Source: Mesorhizobium sp. B2-1-1 | Lineage (GTDB): Bacteria; Pseudomonadota; Alphaproteobacteria; Rhizobiales; Rhizobiaceae | DNA length: 64,000 nucleotides | Direction of reading: 5' to 3' | Assembly: GCF_006442975.2 (NCBI RefSeq) | Contig: NZ_CP083954.1 | Location: 1,426,001-1,490,000, forward strand | Shown here: piece by piece, positions 27,597 to 36,822 of the stretch | Layout of the letters: each line of letters begins with the position of its first letter | How positions within the stretch are numbered: position 1 is the stretch's first letter | Position numbers and translations under genes: made by a program | The notes under the pieces: generated by a model | Databases searched by the model: none | Told to the model about the DNA's origin: nothing | What the model saw: only the letters and a program-made list of their open reading frames with translations

Positions 27597-28532
27597 ATGG
27601 CATCACCGATGTTCGAAAAGATCGCGCTGGTCGGCATCGGCCTGATTGGCTCGTCGCTGGCCCGCGTCATCCGCCGCGAGGGCCTGGCCGGCCATGTCGC
27701 CATCTCGACGCGCAGCGCCGCGACGCTGGCGCGGGCGCAAGAGCTTGGGCTGGGCTCCTCCTACGCCATAGATGCCAAGGAAGCGGTCCGCGATGCCGAC
27801 CTGGTTATCGTCTCGGTGCCGGTCGGCTCGTCCGGCGCGGTGGCGCAAGAGATCGCGCCGGCGCTGAAGAGGGGCGCCATCGTCACCGATGTCGGCTCGA
27901 CCAAGGCTTCCGTGATCGCACAGATGCAGCCGCATATACCCGGTGGGGTGCATTTCATTCCCGGCCATCCGCTGGCCGGCACGGAGAAATCTGGGCCCGA
28001 TGCCGGTTTCGCCGATCTGTTCGACAACCGCTGGTGCATTTTCACCCCGCTGCCGGACACGGATCCGGACGCGCTGGAAAGGCTTTCCGAATTCTGGCGC
28101 CGTTGTGGCGCCAACATCGACACGATGGATCCGCAGCATCACGACATGACGCTGGCCATCGTCTCGCATTTGCCGCACATCATCGCCTACAACATCGTCG
28201 GCACCGCCGATGACCTGGAATCGGTGACCAAGACGGAAGTCATCAAATATTCCGCTTCCGGTTTCCGCGACTTCACGCGCCTCGCCGCCTCCGATCCGAC
28301 CATGTGGCGGGACGTGTGCCTGCACAACAAGGACGCGATCCTGGAAATGCTGGCGCGGTTCTCGGAGGATCTGGCTTTTCTGCAGCGGGCGATCCGCTGG
28401 GGCGACGGCGACAAGCTGTTCGACCTGTTCACCCGCACCCGCGCCGTGCGACGCTCGATCATCGAGGCCGGCCAGGACATCGACGTGCCGGATTTCGGTC
28501 GCCAGGCGGTCGAGCATCCGGCGAAAAACTAG
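27597..28532 (+). CDS. tyrC: prephenate/arogenate dehydrogenase family protein
   Basis: NAD(P)-dependent dehydrogenase of 311 residues in tyrosine biosynthesis. The Rossmann motif GIGLIG (residues 13-18) begins the protein, then come VSVPVGSSGAVAQEI, TDVGSTKASVI, and the catalytic HPLAGTEKSGPDAG region. It lacks ACT and chorismate mutase domains, typical of the alphaproteobacterial TyrA/TyrC form. Only 6 bp separate it from hisC, and its last 4 bp overlap the convergent PfkB gene. Substrate preference between prephenate and arogenate cannot be read from the sequence. Confidence 0.93.
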   Translation: MASPMFEKIALVGIGLIGSSLARVIRREGLAGHVAISTRSAATLARAQELGLGSSYAIDAKEAVRDADLVIVSVPVGSSGAVAQEIAPALKRGAIVTDVGSTKASVIAQMQPHIPGGVHFIPGHPLAGTEKSGPDAGFADLFDNRWCIFTPLPDTDPDALERLSEFWRRCGANIDTMDPQHHDMTLAIVSHLPHIIAYNIVGTADDLESVTKTEVIKYSASGFRDFTRLAASDPTMWRDVCLHNKDAILEMLARFSEDLAFLQRAIRWGDGDKLFDLFTRTRAVRRSIIEAGQDIDVPDFGRQAVEHPAKN

Positions 28533-29458
28533 GCTCCTTCAGGCCAGGTCGCCGCCATCATCGCCAGTGTCTCGGCACGATCGGGCGCGCCCAGCCTGCC
28601 GCCGAAGCGCTGGCATTTGAGCGCTGCGGCCGCGCTGGCAAAGCGTAGCGCCTGCTCGATCGGCATGGCTTGCGCCAATCCGGCTGCGAATGCGCCATGA
28701 AAGACGTCGCCGGCTGCCAGCGTATCCACCACCTTGACCTTTGGCGCAGCGACGTGGCGTACGCAACCGGCCTGCCTGTCATGCCACCAGGTTCCAGCCC
28801 CGCCGGCGGTTACCGCGACGAAAGCGTCGGTGCGCGACGCAAGGTCGGCGCATGCGGCCTGCGGGTCCAGCGCCTGGCCGCAGACGATGCGCGCCGCCGG
28901 TTCGGAGGCGACGATGTGCGAGGCGAGCGGCAACAGCCGCTCCAGCACTGCCAATGGCGCGGTGTCGGCATCGAGGATCCCAGGGCGGCCGGCAGCGCGC
29001 GCAGCGCTGAGCGCCAGCGCCGCAGCACCCGGCCAGCGCACATCGACCAGCACGGCATCGAAAGCCGTGAGATCGGCGACCGGCAAGCCGTCGGGATCGG
29101 CCTGAGCGCGCTGATCGTAGAAAGGCACGATGATGCGTTCGCCATGGCCGTCGACAAGGATCGCGGCCAGCGCCGAGGACGCTCCGGGGACGCGACGGAC
29201 GAGGCTGCAATCGACGCCCTCCGCCTCGATGCCCGATATCAGCTGGTTGCCGACCTGATCATCGCCGGCGCTCGCCCAAAGCCACACTTCGGCGCCCAGC
29301 CGGCGTGCGGCGCAGGCGGCACTCGTGGCCATGCCGGAAGCGATCTGGACGCCATCGGCGGCCATGAACTTGCCCTGATGGATGGGCAGCGCTTCGACGC
29401 GAAGAATGGTGTCGAGCGTCAGCGCGCCGACGCTCAGGAGTTTTGCCGGTCTGTCCAT
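28529..29458 (-). CDS. PfkB family carbohydrate kinase
   Basis: Ribokinase-like sugar or nucleoside kinase of 309 residues. The N-terminal substrate region has VGALTLDTILRV and the GMATSAACAARRLGA glycine motif. The second PfkB signature is VVDTLAAGDVFHGAF with the catalytic aspartate, and VTAGGAGTWW supports the ATP site. The sugar is not determined; the short lid and DUF2125 neighbour give no clue. It lies 9 bp after DUF2125 on the minus strand and overlaps the 3' end of tyrC by 4 bp. Confidence 0.9.
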   Translation of the reverse strand: MDRPAKLLSVGALTLDTILRVEALPIHQGKFMAADGVQIASGMATSAACAARRLGAEVWLWASAGDDQVGNQLISGIEAEGVDCSLVRRVPGASSALAAILVDGHGERIIVPFYDQRAQADPDGLPVADLTAFDAVLVDVRWPGAAALALSAARAAGRPGILDADTAPLAVLERLLPLASHIVASEPAARIVCGQALDPQAACADLASRTDAFVAVTAGGAGTWWHDRQAGCVRHVAAPKVKVVDTLAAGDVFHGAFAAGLAQAMPIEQALRFASAAAALKCQRFGGRLGAPDRAETLAMMAATWPEGA

Positions 29459-29467
29459 TGGGGATGC

Positions 29468-30466
29468 TTAGTCGACCGGCTTGATCTTGCCCAGCGGGAT
29501 AAAGCCGAGCGAGGCCTTGCCCTTGACCACCTTGAGCGGCATCGACGGTTCGTTGCCGAGCAGCGCCAGGGCGGCAAAGCCTTGTTCGATCTGGTTCTTC
29601 TGTTCGGGTATGGCGGCCCCGAGAATGGCGGCCACGGCTTTCGGGTCTTTCAGCCTGATCATCAGATCGGCATCGACCAGGCCCTCGGTGTCGACCGACA
29701 GCGGCCCGGAAACGGCGACGTGCGCCGTGCCCGACGACAAATCCAGCCTGCGGATCTCGACGGCCTGGCCGCGCAGGCTTTTCAGTTGCGTGCCGATCAG
29801 GGCCAGGCCGTTCTTCAGCGTCGCCTCGCCACTGGCGTCGAGCGGCGGCAGGACGCGGCCCCCGATCGCATCGGGGTCGATCTCCAGATCGCCGAAGCTG
29901 CCGATATAGTCGATATCCCTGCCGTTCGGCTGCAGCTGGCCCGCCGCCTTGCCGGCGCTGAACAGTTGCACCGGATCGGTGTCGTCGGCCGGATCGGTCT
30001 GGCCGGACAGGCCCTCGGCCGTGAGCGAAATGCGTCGCGGCAGCGGCCATGAGAGCTTGACGTTGGCCTTAAGATCATCCCAGTCGATCCACAGCGGCAC
30101 CATGCCCGGAACCGAGGTCCTGAGCGGACCGCGCAGGTCCGCGACCGGCGACAGCGGCTGGATGATCTGGGCGACGGCGTTGAAGGAGCCGGCAGAGGCG
30201 GCAAGGTTCTTGGCGTCGTCCTCATAAGCAAGATTGTCGCAGGAGACGGCGAAGCTCAGGGGATAACCGCTGACCTGGAGATTGGCGCAGCCGGCCTCGA
30301 TGCCACTCTTGTTGAGCGTGGCGATCGCCTTGTCGGCTTCGCTCCGGACCCTGTCGGCGAGATAGAACCAGCCGCCGCTGTAGATGGCGAACAGCGCGAT
30401 GACAAACGCTGCAAGCCAGAACAGGCGGCGGCGATGCTTCGGCTGGCGTTCGTCAGTGGACGTCAT
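29468..30466 (-). CDS. DUF2125 domain-containing membrane-anchored protein
   Basis: Protein of 332 residues starting MTSTDERQPKHRRRLFW, with a positively charged N-terminus and one transmembrane helix (~residues 14-33, FWLAAFVIALFAIYSGGWFY). The remaining part is a periplasmic DUF2125 domain (GCANLQVSGYPLSFAVSCDN, LPRRISLTAEGLSGQ). This domain is frequent in Hyphomicrobiales and of unknown function. It is the upstream partner of the PfkB kinase. The start at 30466 is favoured over 30589 because the membrane anchor then sits close to the N-terminus. Confidence 0.85.
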   Translation of the reverse strand: MTSTDERQPKHRRRLFWLAAFVIALFAIYSGGWFYLADRVRSEADKAIATLNKSGIEAGCANLQVSGYPLSFAVSCDNLAYEDDAKNLAASAGSFNAVAQIIQPLSPVADLRGPLRTSVPGMVPLWIDWDDLKANVKLSWPLPRRISLTAEGLSGQTDPADDTDPVQLFSAGKAAGQLQPNGRDIDYIGSFGDLEIDPDAIGGRVLPPLDASGEATLKNGLALIGTQLKSLRGQAVEIRRLDLSSGTAHVAVSGPLSVDTEGLVDADLMIRLKDPKAVAAILGAAIPEQKNQIEQGFAALALLGNEPSMPLKVVKGKASLGFIPLGKIKPVD

Positions 30467-30603
30467 GCTGCGGTTCTCGTTCACGCATGGGGGCTGTGGG
30501 CGGGCTGTCGATTCTGGCAACGACAAAAGGTAGACAGAGATGGACGGAAAAAACACCGATTCCGGTGTGGTGTTGCCATTCTTACGCAATCAGGCACGGC
30601 GAT

Positions 30604-31125
30604 ATGGGCGATTTTTGGGTGTTTGGCTATGGTTCGTTGATATGGCGGCCGGGGTTCGCGCATGTCGAGACAAGGCGGGCGCGCCTGCATGGCTATCGTC
30701 GCGCGCTGTGCGTCTATTCCTTCGTGCATCGCGGCACGCGGGAACGTCCGGGGCTGGTGCTCGGCCTTGACCGCGGGGGTTCCTGCGTCGGGCTGGCTTT
30801 CCGGGTGCCGGGCGAGTTGCGGGACGAGGTCATCGCCTATCTGCGTGAGCGCGAGCTGGTCACCAATGTCTATCTCGAGCGCATGCTCAATGTCCGCCTT
30901 GACGGCGGCGGCACGGTCGAGGCCGTGGCCTATATCGTCGACCGCAATCATGAGCAGTATGCCGGTGCGCTCGATGCGGCCCACGCCGCTGATGTGGTGC
31001 GCGGCGCTGTCGGCCAGTCCGGCAATAATGAGGATTATGTGTCGAGCACGCTGGACCATCTCCGGGCGCTCGGCATCCGCGATCACTGGTTGGAAGACGT
31101 GGCTAGGCGGATCGCGCCTTTGTGA
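30604..31125 (+). CDS. gamma-glutamylcyclotransferase, ChaC-like
   Basis: ChaC-type enzyme of 173 residues that cleaves glutathione to 5-oxoproline and Cys-Gly in the cytoplasm. The start MGDFWVFGYGSLIWRPGF at 30604 contains the conserved YGSL substrate loop. YRRALCVYSFVHRGT, GLVLGLDRGGSC and the late YLERMLNVRL are also family-typical. The upstream in-frame extension to 30487 is not supported. A short hairpin follows at 31151-31167. Confidence 0.9.
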   Translation: MGDFWVFGYGSLIWRPGFAHVETRRARLHGYRRALCVYSFVHRGTRERPGLVLGLDRGGSCVGLAFRVPGELRDEVIAYLRERELVTNVYLERMLNVRLDGGGTVEAVAYIVDRNHEQYAGALDAAHAADVVRGAVGQSGNNEDYVSSTLDHLRALGIRDHWLEDVARRIAPL

Positions 31126-31150
31126 AGCGCTGGCTTGCGGAAAAATCCGG

Positions 31151-31167
31151 CGAGGTCTTTGACCTCG
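31151..31167. repeat. 7-bp perfect hairpin downstream of chaC-like gene
   Basis: CGAGGTC, TTT and GACCTCG form a perfect stem-loop 26 bp after the ChaC stop. There is no T run, so it may be a transcript end or an operator for the next gene. A second weaker repeat (GGGCG/CGCCC) is at 31204-31218. Confidence 0.35.
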
Positions 31168-31243
31168 ATGCGGCGAGACCTAGGTTAGGCTCCGACTCTC
31201 AACGGGCGATAGCCGCCCAATCCCACCAACACGGAGATCAGCC

Positions 31244-32191
31244 TTGCAGAAACGCCGTCTCGGTCGCACCGACCTTTCCATCGCGCCGCTGGTTCTGGGC
31301 GGCAATGTCTTCGGCTGGACCGCCGACGAGAAGACGTCGTTCGACCTGCTCGACCGCTTCGTCGGCGCCGGCCTGAACGCGGTCGACACAGCGGACGCCT
31401 ATTCGCGCTGGGTGCCCGGCCACGAGGGCGGCGAATCGGAAACCATCATCGGCAAATGGATGAAGGACCGCGGCAACCGCGATAAGGTCGTGGTGGTCAC
31501 CAAAGTCGGCTCGGACATGGGACAGGGCCACAAGGACCTGTCCGCCGCTTACATCGAAAAGGCCGTCGATGCTTCGCTGAAGCGGCTTCAGACCGAGTTC
31601 ATCGATCTTTATCTGTCGCACTGGCCGGATCCAACCACGCCCTATGAGGAAACCCTCGGCGCCTATGAAAAGCTCCTCGCCAAGGGCAAGATCCGTTATG
31701 CCGGCTGCTCGAATCTCGACGCCGGCCAGTTGCGCGCCGCGCTCGACGTGGCAAGCCTGCGCAGCCTGCCGCGCTATGAAGTGCTGCAGCCGGAATACAA
31801 TCTCTACGACCGCTCGTCGTTCGATGGCCCGCTGCGCGATCTCTGCATGGCGGAGGACATCGGCGTGATCACCTATTTCAGCCTGGCCAAGGGTTTCTTG
31901 AGCGGCAAATACCGCAGCGAGGCCGATCTCGGTCAAAGCCCGCGCGGCGGCGGCGTGAAAGATTACCTCAATGCGCGCGGTATGCGCATCCTCGCGGCAC
32001 TCGACGCGGTGTCCGCCAGGCATTCGGCCAAACAGGCGGAAGTGGCGCTTGCCTGGGTCATTGCCCGGCCGGGCGTCACCGCGCCTATCGCCAGCGCCAC
32101 CAAGCCTGAACAGATGGACAGCCTGATCAAGGCGGTGTCGCTGGAGCTGAGCGCCGACGACATGGCCGAGCTCGACAAGGCGAGCGGCTGA
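31244..32191 (+). CDS. aldo/keto reductase
   Basis: NADPH-dependent aldo/keto reductase of 315 residues, starting with TTG (QKRRLGRTDLSIAPLVLGG) preceded by GGAG. The family tetrad is visible: D and Y in VDTADAYSRW, K in VVVTKVGSD and H in LYLSHWPDP. GVTAPIASATKPEQM near the C-terminus binds the cofactor phosphate in relatives. The physiological substrate is unknown. It is a single gene between the ChaC-like and LysE-like genes. Confidence 0.93.
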   Translation: MQKRRLGRTDLSIAPLVLGGNVFGWTADEKTSFDLLDRFVGAGLNAVDTADAYSRWVPGHEGGESETIIGKWMKDRGNRDKVVVVTKVGSDMGQGHKDLSAAYIEKAVDASLKRLQTEFIDLYLSHWPDPTTPYEETLGAYEKLLAKGKIRYAGCSNLDAGQLRAALDVASLRSLPRYEVLQPEYNLYDRSSFDGPLRDLCMAEDIGVITYFSLAKGFLSGKYRSEADLGQSPRGGGVKDYLNARGMRILAALDAVSARHSAKQAEVALAWVIARPGVTAPIASATKPEQMDSLIKAVSLELSADDMAELDKASG

Positions 32192-32277
32192 GCCGTCAGC
32201 AGCGCGCACGATCGTCCAAGACGGTCGCCCCGACCTTGCCATACCGTCATTGACGCTTGGCAAGACAGGAGGCGCGG

Positions 32278-32904
32278 ATGGCAGGCCCGCTTTTTTCGCA
32301 GCCGGATATGTGGCGTCAGCTCGTTGCGCTGATGCTTGCCGCTACGGCCGTCATGGGCAGCCCGGGACCGGCGACGATAAGCGTCATCGCCGTCGGCGCG
32401 GCGTTCGGCCTGCGCCGTTCCCTGAGCTACGCCTTGGGGGTCATCCTGGGCACGATCACCGTGCTTCTGGTCGTGGCAAGCGGGGTGAGCGCCATGCTTG
32501 CCGCGATGCCGCCGCTCGCGCCGCTGCTTGTCGCGGCGTCGGCTGCCTATATCCTCTATCTCGCGTTCAAGATTGCCAGCGCGCCGCCCCTGGCGGCGGA
32601 TGCCGGCGAGGCCGCGCGACCGACATTCACCGGCGGGTTCCTGCTGGCGGTGGCCAACCCGAAGGCTTATGTGGCCATCGCCGCGGTGTTCGCCGGCGCG
32701 TCCGCGGATTCGGGCGCCGGCGCCATCGGCACCGGGCCGAAGCTGACCGCTCTCGCATGCATGATCGTCGCCATCCATGCCGTGTGGCTGCTTGCGGGCG
32801 CTGCTTTCGCGCGCTTTCTTCGCAGGCCGGTGGCTTCGCGCATCATCAATCTGGTCTTTGCCGCGACGCTGGTGCTGACGACCGCACTGGCTGTGTTCGC
32901 TTGA
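32278..32904 (+). CDS. LysE family translocator
   Basis: Amino-acid exporter-like membrane protein of 208 residues with about six hydrophobic helices, of the LysE/RhtB family. The start at 32278 follows GGAGG by 6 nt. The diagnostic N-terminal SPGPATISVIAVGAAFGLRR and the AYILYLAFKIA and FLLAVANPKAYVAI segments are present. The exported amino acid cannot be inferred. It converges on plsC. Confidence 0.9.
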   Translation: MAGPLFSQPDMWRQLVALMLAATAVMGSPGPATISVIAVGAAFGLRRSLSYALGVILGTITVLLVVASGVSAMLAAMPPLAPLLVAASAAYILYLAFKIASAPPLAADAGEAARPTFTGGFLLAVANPKAYVAIAAVFAGASADSGAGAIGTGPKLTALACMIVAIHAVWLLAGAAFARFLRRPVASRIINLVFAATLVLTTALAVFA

Positions 32905-32944
32905 ACGTTGCGCGAGCCGCCATCGGCGCGCCGAAGGCCGCACT

Positions 32945-33733
32945 TCAGGCTTTGGCGCCGAGTTCCCGCAGCCGCTTGACCGCCGTCGGCGGCAAGGCGG
33001 GCGGATTGGGTGCACGGGACGCGTCGATGAGGAACTGGTCGCAGGCGGTTTCGGTTTCGCCGATCAGCCGCCGCATGAATTCCTCCTTGTCCAGGCCCGG
33101 CGGGATCGGCGGCAGGAAGCGCGCCTTGATGGTGCCGGGATAGCGCAGGAACTTGCGGCGCGGCCAATAGAGGCCGGCAACATGGGCGACCGGCACCACG
33201 GGAATGCCGAGCTGCGCATAGATTTCGACGATGCCGTATTTGTAGGCGGGTTCGTCGCCGGGCGCGCGGCGGGTGCCTTCGGGATAGATGATGAGCTGCC
33301 GCGGGTTGCGCGCGATTTCTTCCTTGGTCGCCGCAACCACCGCCTTCAGCGCCTTGGAGCGGCTGCCGCGGTCGACCGGGATCATGCGCATTTTCAGGAT
33401 GTACCAGCCGAAGAACGGAATCCAGGTCAGCTCGCGCTTCAGAATGTAGAGTGGATCCTGGAGATAGGGGAAGAAGGCGATCGCGTCCCAGAAGGACTGG
33501 TGCTTGGGCGCCAGGATGAAGGAACCTTCGGGCAGATTTTCCACCCCGGTGATGTCGCTCTTGGTCCCGGCGATCTTGTCGTAGAGCCACATCGAGGTGC
33601 GCGACCAGAACTTCGGCACGAACCAGGCGCGATGGCGCGGCGACAGGAAATAATAGGGAGTCCAGAGGATCATCTGGACGATCAGATTGATGTAGAAGAC
33701 GAAGTTGAACGCCAGCGATCGGACTTGGAGCAT
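32945..33733 (-). CDS. 1-acyl-sn-glycerol-3-phosphate acyltransferase (PlsC-like)
   Basis: Membrane-associated acyltransferase of 262 residues from the ATG at 33733, acting in phosphatidic acid synthesis or a related acyl transfer. The catalytic HX4D box is KHQSFWD. The acceptor-binding motif is IIYPEGTRRAPGDEP, with VPVAHVAGLYWPRR downstream. One N-terminal hydrophobic segment (LAFNFVFYINLIVQMILW) anchors it. No good SD was found, so the start is less certain than the identity. Confidence 0.9.
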   Translation of the reverse strand: MLQVRSLAFNFVFYINLIVQMILWTPYYFLSPRHRAWFVPKFWSRTSMWLYDKIAGTKSDITGVENLPEGSFILAPKHQSFWDAIAFFPYLQDPLYILKRELTWIPFFGWYILKMRMIPVDRGSRSKALKAVVAATKEEIARNPRQLIIYPEGTRRAPGDEPAYKYGIVEIYAQLGIPVVPVAHVAGLYWPRRKFLRYPGTIKARFLPPIPPGLDKEEFMRRLIGETETACDQFLIDASRAPNPPALPPTAVKRLRELGAKA

Positions 33734-33855
33734 TGGGGGAGGCCCGGTAAGGAGGTGTGCGTTGGTTACACCAAGCGGGCGCAAAAAGGAAATGGCCGAA
33801 GATGCCCCCGAACGGCGCCGAAAGACATTTCGGCTTCGCCCACGGCCCAGCCGCG

Positions 33856-34758
33856 CTACATCAGCCGCGCCAGCCTTTCTTTCAGGCGCGGGGCGGCGAA
33901 GTCAAGAAATGCGCGCAGCTTGACCGGCAGCAAGCCGTGGCCTGCGTGCACCAGGCTTACCGGCCAGGGTTCCGGTTCGAACTCCCGCAGCAGCACGCGC
34001 AGCGCGCCTGACCGCACCGCCGCGTCGACCTGGTAGGACAGCACCCTCGTCAGCCCGACGCCGGCGAGCGCGGCATCGATCGCAGCTTCGGCGGTGTTGA
34101 CCTGAAGCCGCGAGCGGACCCGAATCGGCATCTCGGCCTTCCCGACGGTGAAGCTCCATGTCGAGAGCGCGCCCGGCCCTTCGAAGGTAATGCAGCTGTG
34201 GGACTCGAGGTCCGCAAGCGCCGTCGGGGCGCCGCGTTCGGCCAGATAGCCGGGGCTCGCGCAAACGACACGGCGGATCGTACCGATCCGCATGGCGACA
34301 AAACTGGAGTCGGGAAGCCGGCCGATGCGGATGGCGAGGTCGAAATGGTCCTCGACCAACTGGGTTATGCGGTCGGCCAGCGTCAGGCGGATGTCTACGT
34401 CGGGATAGGCGGCGAGGAAGCCGGTCACGACCGGCAGCACATGCAGGCGGCCGAAGACGACCGGCGCGGTGATGGCCAGTTCGCCCGTCGGGGCGCTGTA
34501 TTCGCCGGCCGCCATGCGCTCGGCCTCGCCGACCTCGCCCAGGATGCGGCGGCAGGCGGCAAGATAGGCCTGGCCCGCATCGGTCAGCGTCAGCCGGCGG
34601 GTGGAGCGGTTCAGAAGGCGGGTCTTGAGATGCCGTTCCAGGTCGGAAACCTTGCGGCTGACCGTCGCCAGCGGAATGCGAAAACGGCGCGCGGCGGCAG
34701 ACAGGCTGCCGGCCTCCGCCGCGGCGACAAAAAGCGACATGGCTTCGAGCCGGTCCAT
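33856..34758 (-). CDS. LysR family transcriptional regulator
   Basis: LysR-type regulator of 300 residues. The N-terminal helix-turn-helix spans [26 protein letters not shown] to [15 protein letters not shown], of the CrgA/DmlR-like branch. The effector domain follows ([20 protein letters not shown]). It is divergent from the DUF1348 and PPOX genes, with a 113-bp gap that should hold its operator. By the usual LysR logic it controls that pair, but the effector is unknown. Confidence 0.93.
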   Translation of the reverse strand: MDRLEAMSLFVAAAEAGSLSAAARRFRIPLATVSRKVSDLERHLKTRLLNRSTRRLTLTDAGQAYLAACRRILGEVGEAERMAAGEYSAPTGELAITAPVVFGRLHVLPVVTGFLAAYPDVDIRLTLADRITQLVEDHFDLAIRIGRLPDSSFVAMRIGTIRRVVCASPGYLAERGAPTALADLESHSCITFEGPGALSTWSFTVGKAEMPIRVRSRLQVNTAEAAIDAALAGVGLTRVLSYQVDAAVRSGALRVLLREFEPEPWPVSLVHAGHGLLPVKLRAFLDFAAPRLKERLARLM

Positions 34759-34871
34759 CGATTCTTCCGGAAATTGGAAGGATAGATTACAAATATGGCA
34801 TCTACATCTGCTTGATGGAAGCCTCCATGTTGGGCGTGACGCAGACGGCCTGGGTCAAGAAAGGAATTGTC

Positions 34872-35342
34872 ATGTCGCAAGATCGCCCGCCGCTGCCGCC
34901 ATTCACCGCGGAAACCGCCGCGCAGAAGGCGCGCATGGCCGAGGATGCCTGGAACTCGCGCGATCCAGCCCGTGTCGCACTTGCCTATACGGCGGACAGC
35001 CGCTGGCGCAATCGTGCCGAGTTTCTGCAAGGCCGCGATGCCATCCAGGCTTTCCTGACGCGCAAATGGAGCCGGGAGCTCGACTACCGGCTGATCAAGG
35101 AGGTCTGGGCTTTCCACGGCAACCGTATCGCCGTGCGTTTCGCCTATGAGTGGCACGACGACAGCGGCTCCTGGTTCCGCAGCTATGGCAATGAGAACTG
35201 GGAATTCGACGAACACGGGCTGATGCGACTGCGCATCGCCAGCATCAACGACCTGCCGATCGGCACTGCCGACCGTAAATATCACTGGCCGCTCGGCCGG
35301 CGGCCCGACGACCATCCGTCGCTGTCGGAACTCGGGCTCTAA
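34872..35342 (+). CDS. DUF1348 (NTF2-like) family protein
   Basis: Protein of 156 residues with the nuclear-transport-factor-2-like fold (DUF1348). The start [20 protein letters not shown] at 34872 has AAGGAA upstream. Family segments are [35 protein letters not shown] and ASINDLPIG. These proteins are small cytoplasmic and without assigned activity. It begins an apparent two-gene operon with the PPOX gene, under the divergent LysR regulator. Confidence 0.9.
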   Translation: MSQDRPPLPPFTAETAAQKARMAEDAWNSRDPARVALAYTADSRWRNRAEFLQGRDAIQAFLTRKWSRELDYRLIKEVWAFHGNRIAVRFAYEWHDDSGSWFRSYGNENWEFDEHGLMRLRIASINDLPIGTADRKYHWPLGRRPDDHPSLSELGL

Positions 35343-35367
35343 CCCCTCCGGGCAAGAAAGGCTATCG

Positions 35368-36000
35368 ATGGGCGCGCATGCTTTCACCAGCGACGTGGCT
35401 TTCACGCCGACCGTCAAGGCGATCCAGGCCCGCAAGGGCTCGCGCCAAGCCTATTCCCGGGTCGAGGAGCGCGGTGGCTGGCAGTCGGTGATCGCATCCG
35501 ATCTTGCCGCCTTCATCGAGATGCAGACCAGCGTCTTCCTGTCGACGGCCAACGGCGTCGGCCAGCCCTATATCCAGCATCGCGGCGGGCCCGCCGGCTT
35601 CCTCAAGGTGCTCGATGAAAAGACGATCGGCTTCGCCGATTTCGCCGGCAACAGACAGTTCATCACCCAGGGCAATCTGGCCGACAATCCGCAGGCCTTC
35701 CTGTTCCTCATCGACTATGCCCATCGCCAGCGCGTCAAGATCTGGGGCAGCGCGCGCGTGGTGGAGGGCGACGCCGAGCTGACGGCGAGGCTGATGCCGC
35801 GCGATTATGCGGCGCGGCCCGAACAGGTCATCCTGTTCACCGTGGCGACCTGGGATGCCAATTGTCCGCAGCACATTCCGCAGCGTTTCGAGGCCGCTGA
35901 CGTGGCGGCGGCGCTGGCCGAACGCGACAGGCGGATCGAACGGCTCGAACAGGAAGTCGCTCGCCTGCGGCAGGCGCCGGGATCCGTCGTCACCAAATGA
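35368..36000 (+). CDS. pyridoxamine 5'-phosphate oxidase family protein
   Basis: Flavin-binding split-barrel protein of 210 residues of the PNPOx-like group. Residues FLSTANGVGQPYIQHRGGPAG and FADFAGNRQFITQGN match the FMN-binding and dimer regions, and the last third forms a coiled-coil-like tail (AERDRRIERLEQEVARLRQ). Many such proteins are not true PdxH enzymes and reduce other substrates. It lies 25 bp after the DUF1348 gene, so the two are likely co-transcribed. Confidence 0.88.
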   Translation: MGAHAFTSDVAFTPTVKAIQARKGSRQAYSRVEERGGWQSVIASDLAAFIEMQTSVFLSTANGVGQPYIQHRGGPAGFLKVLDEKTIGFADFAGNRQFITQGNLADNPQAFLFLIDYAHRQRVKIWGSARVVEGDAELTARLMPRDYAARPEQVILFTVATWDANCPQHIPQRFEAADVAAALAERDRRIERLEQEVARLRQAPGSVVTK

Positions 36001-36009
36001 CGAGCAGGT

Positions 36010-36723
36010 TCAGCTGCCGGCGGCGATCTCGGCCAACGCGATGCCGTCCGGCGTCGGCTTCACCGGAACGATGCCGCGCGCCAATGCCAGCAGATATTTA
36101 TTGTATTCGGTGAACAGCACGCGCAGCGCCCGCGGCTTGGTCAGCCAGCCGCCATTGTCGAGATTGCTGTTGACCACCGGATAGGGTTCGAGCTTGGCCT
36201 TGTGCAGCAGCCGGCCCATTTCCAGCAGGCTGCGCGGCATGTGGTAATTGTTGGTGACGAGGATCACCGTGCCATAGGCATGGCTCTCGACCCATTTGGC
36301 GCTTTCCTCGGCATTGCCGATCGTGTCGAGCGCGGCGCGGTCGATGTCGACGCAGCAGGAAAACAGCCTGATGTCGCCGCCAGTCGCGGCCTGAAGCTGG
36401 CGTCGGCTGGCGGAGGGATGCACACCGCTGATCAAAAGCCGCGCGCCCTTGCCGGACGCCAGCAGTTCCATCGCCGCATCGAGGCGCGATTGGCCGCCCG
36501 TCAACACGATGATTGCGTCGGCCCTGGCAGGGTTGGCAGGGGTGGTCAGATGGCTGACGGTGTTGGCGAACCAGCCGAAGCCGCCGGCAAACAGGGCGAC
36601 CAGGGCAAGCAAGGCGAAAGAAGAAACGCGCAGCACGGCCGAAACCCGGCCGCGTCCATGCGGACGCGCCGCCAACGCCGGCATCGGTCCAACGGTACTG
36701 GTCGAGTCCCGCACCTCCATCAT
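36010..36723 (-). CDS. YdcF family protein (DUF218, ElyC/SanA-like)
   Basis: Membrane-anchored DUF218 protein of 237 residues. One helix at ~28-50 (VLRVSSFALLALVALFAGGFGWF) precedes the periplasmic domain with ADAIIVLTGGQSRLDAAMELL, LLISGVHPSAS and LVTNNYHMPRS. E. coli relatives SanA and ElyC affect envelope integrity and lipid carrier metabolism. It is the terminal gene after ftsX on the minus strand (99 bp gap) and may have its own promoter. A later start at 36684 is possible. Confidence 0.88.
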   Translation of the reverse strand: MMEVRDSTSTVGPMPALAARPHGRGRVSAVLRVSSFALLALVALFAGGFGWFANTVSHLTTPANPARADAIIVLTGGQSRLDAAMELLASGKGARLLISGVHPSASRRQLQAATGGDIRLFSCCVDIDRAALDTIGNAEESAKWVESHAYGTVILVTNNYHMPRSLLEMGRLLHKAKLEPYPVVNSNLDNGGWLTKPRALRVLFTEYNKYLLALARGIVPVKPTPDGIALAEIAAGS

Positions 36724-36822
36724 GGCATGGTTAATCCCGAAATGCGGCCTTTGGTAGGTAAAAATCGCAATTTGCGTTACGGCGGTTCTTCATGCGTGAT
36801 CGATCCTGGTTATTCGACGTCG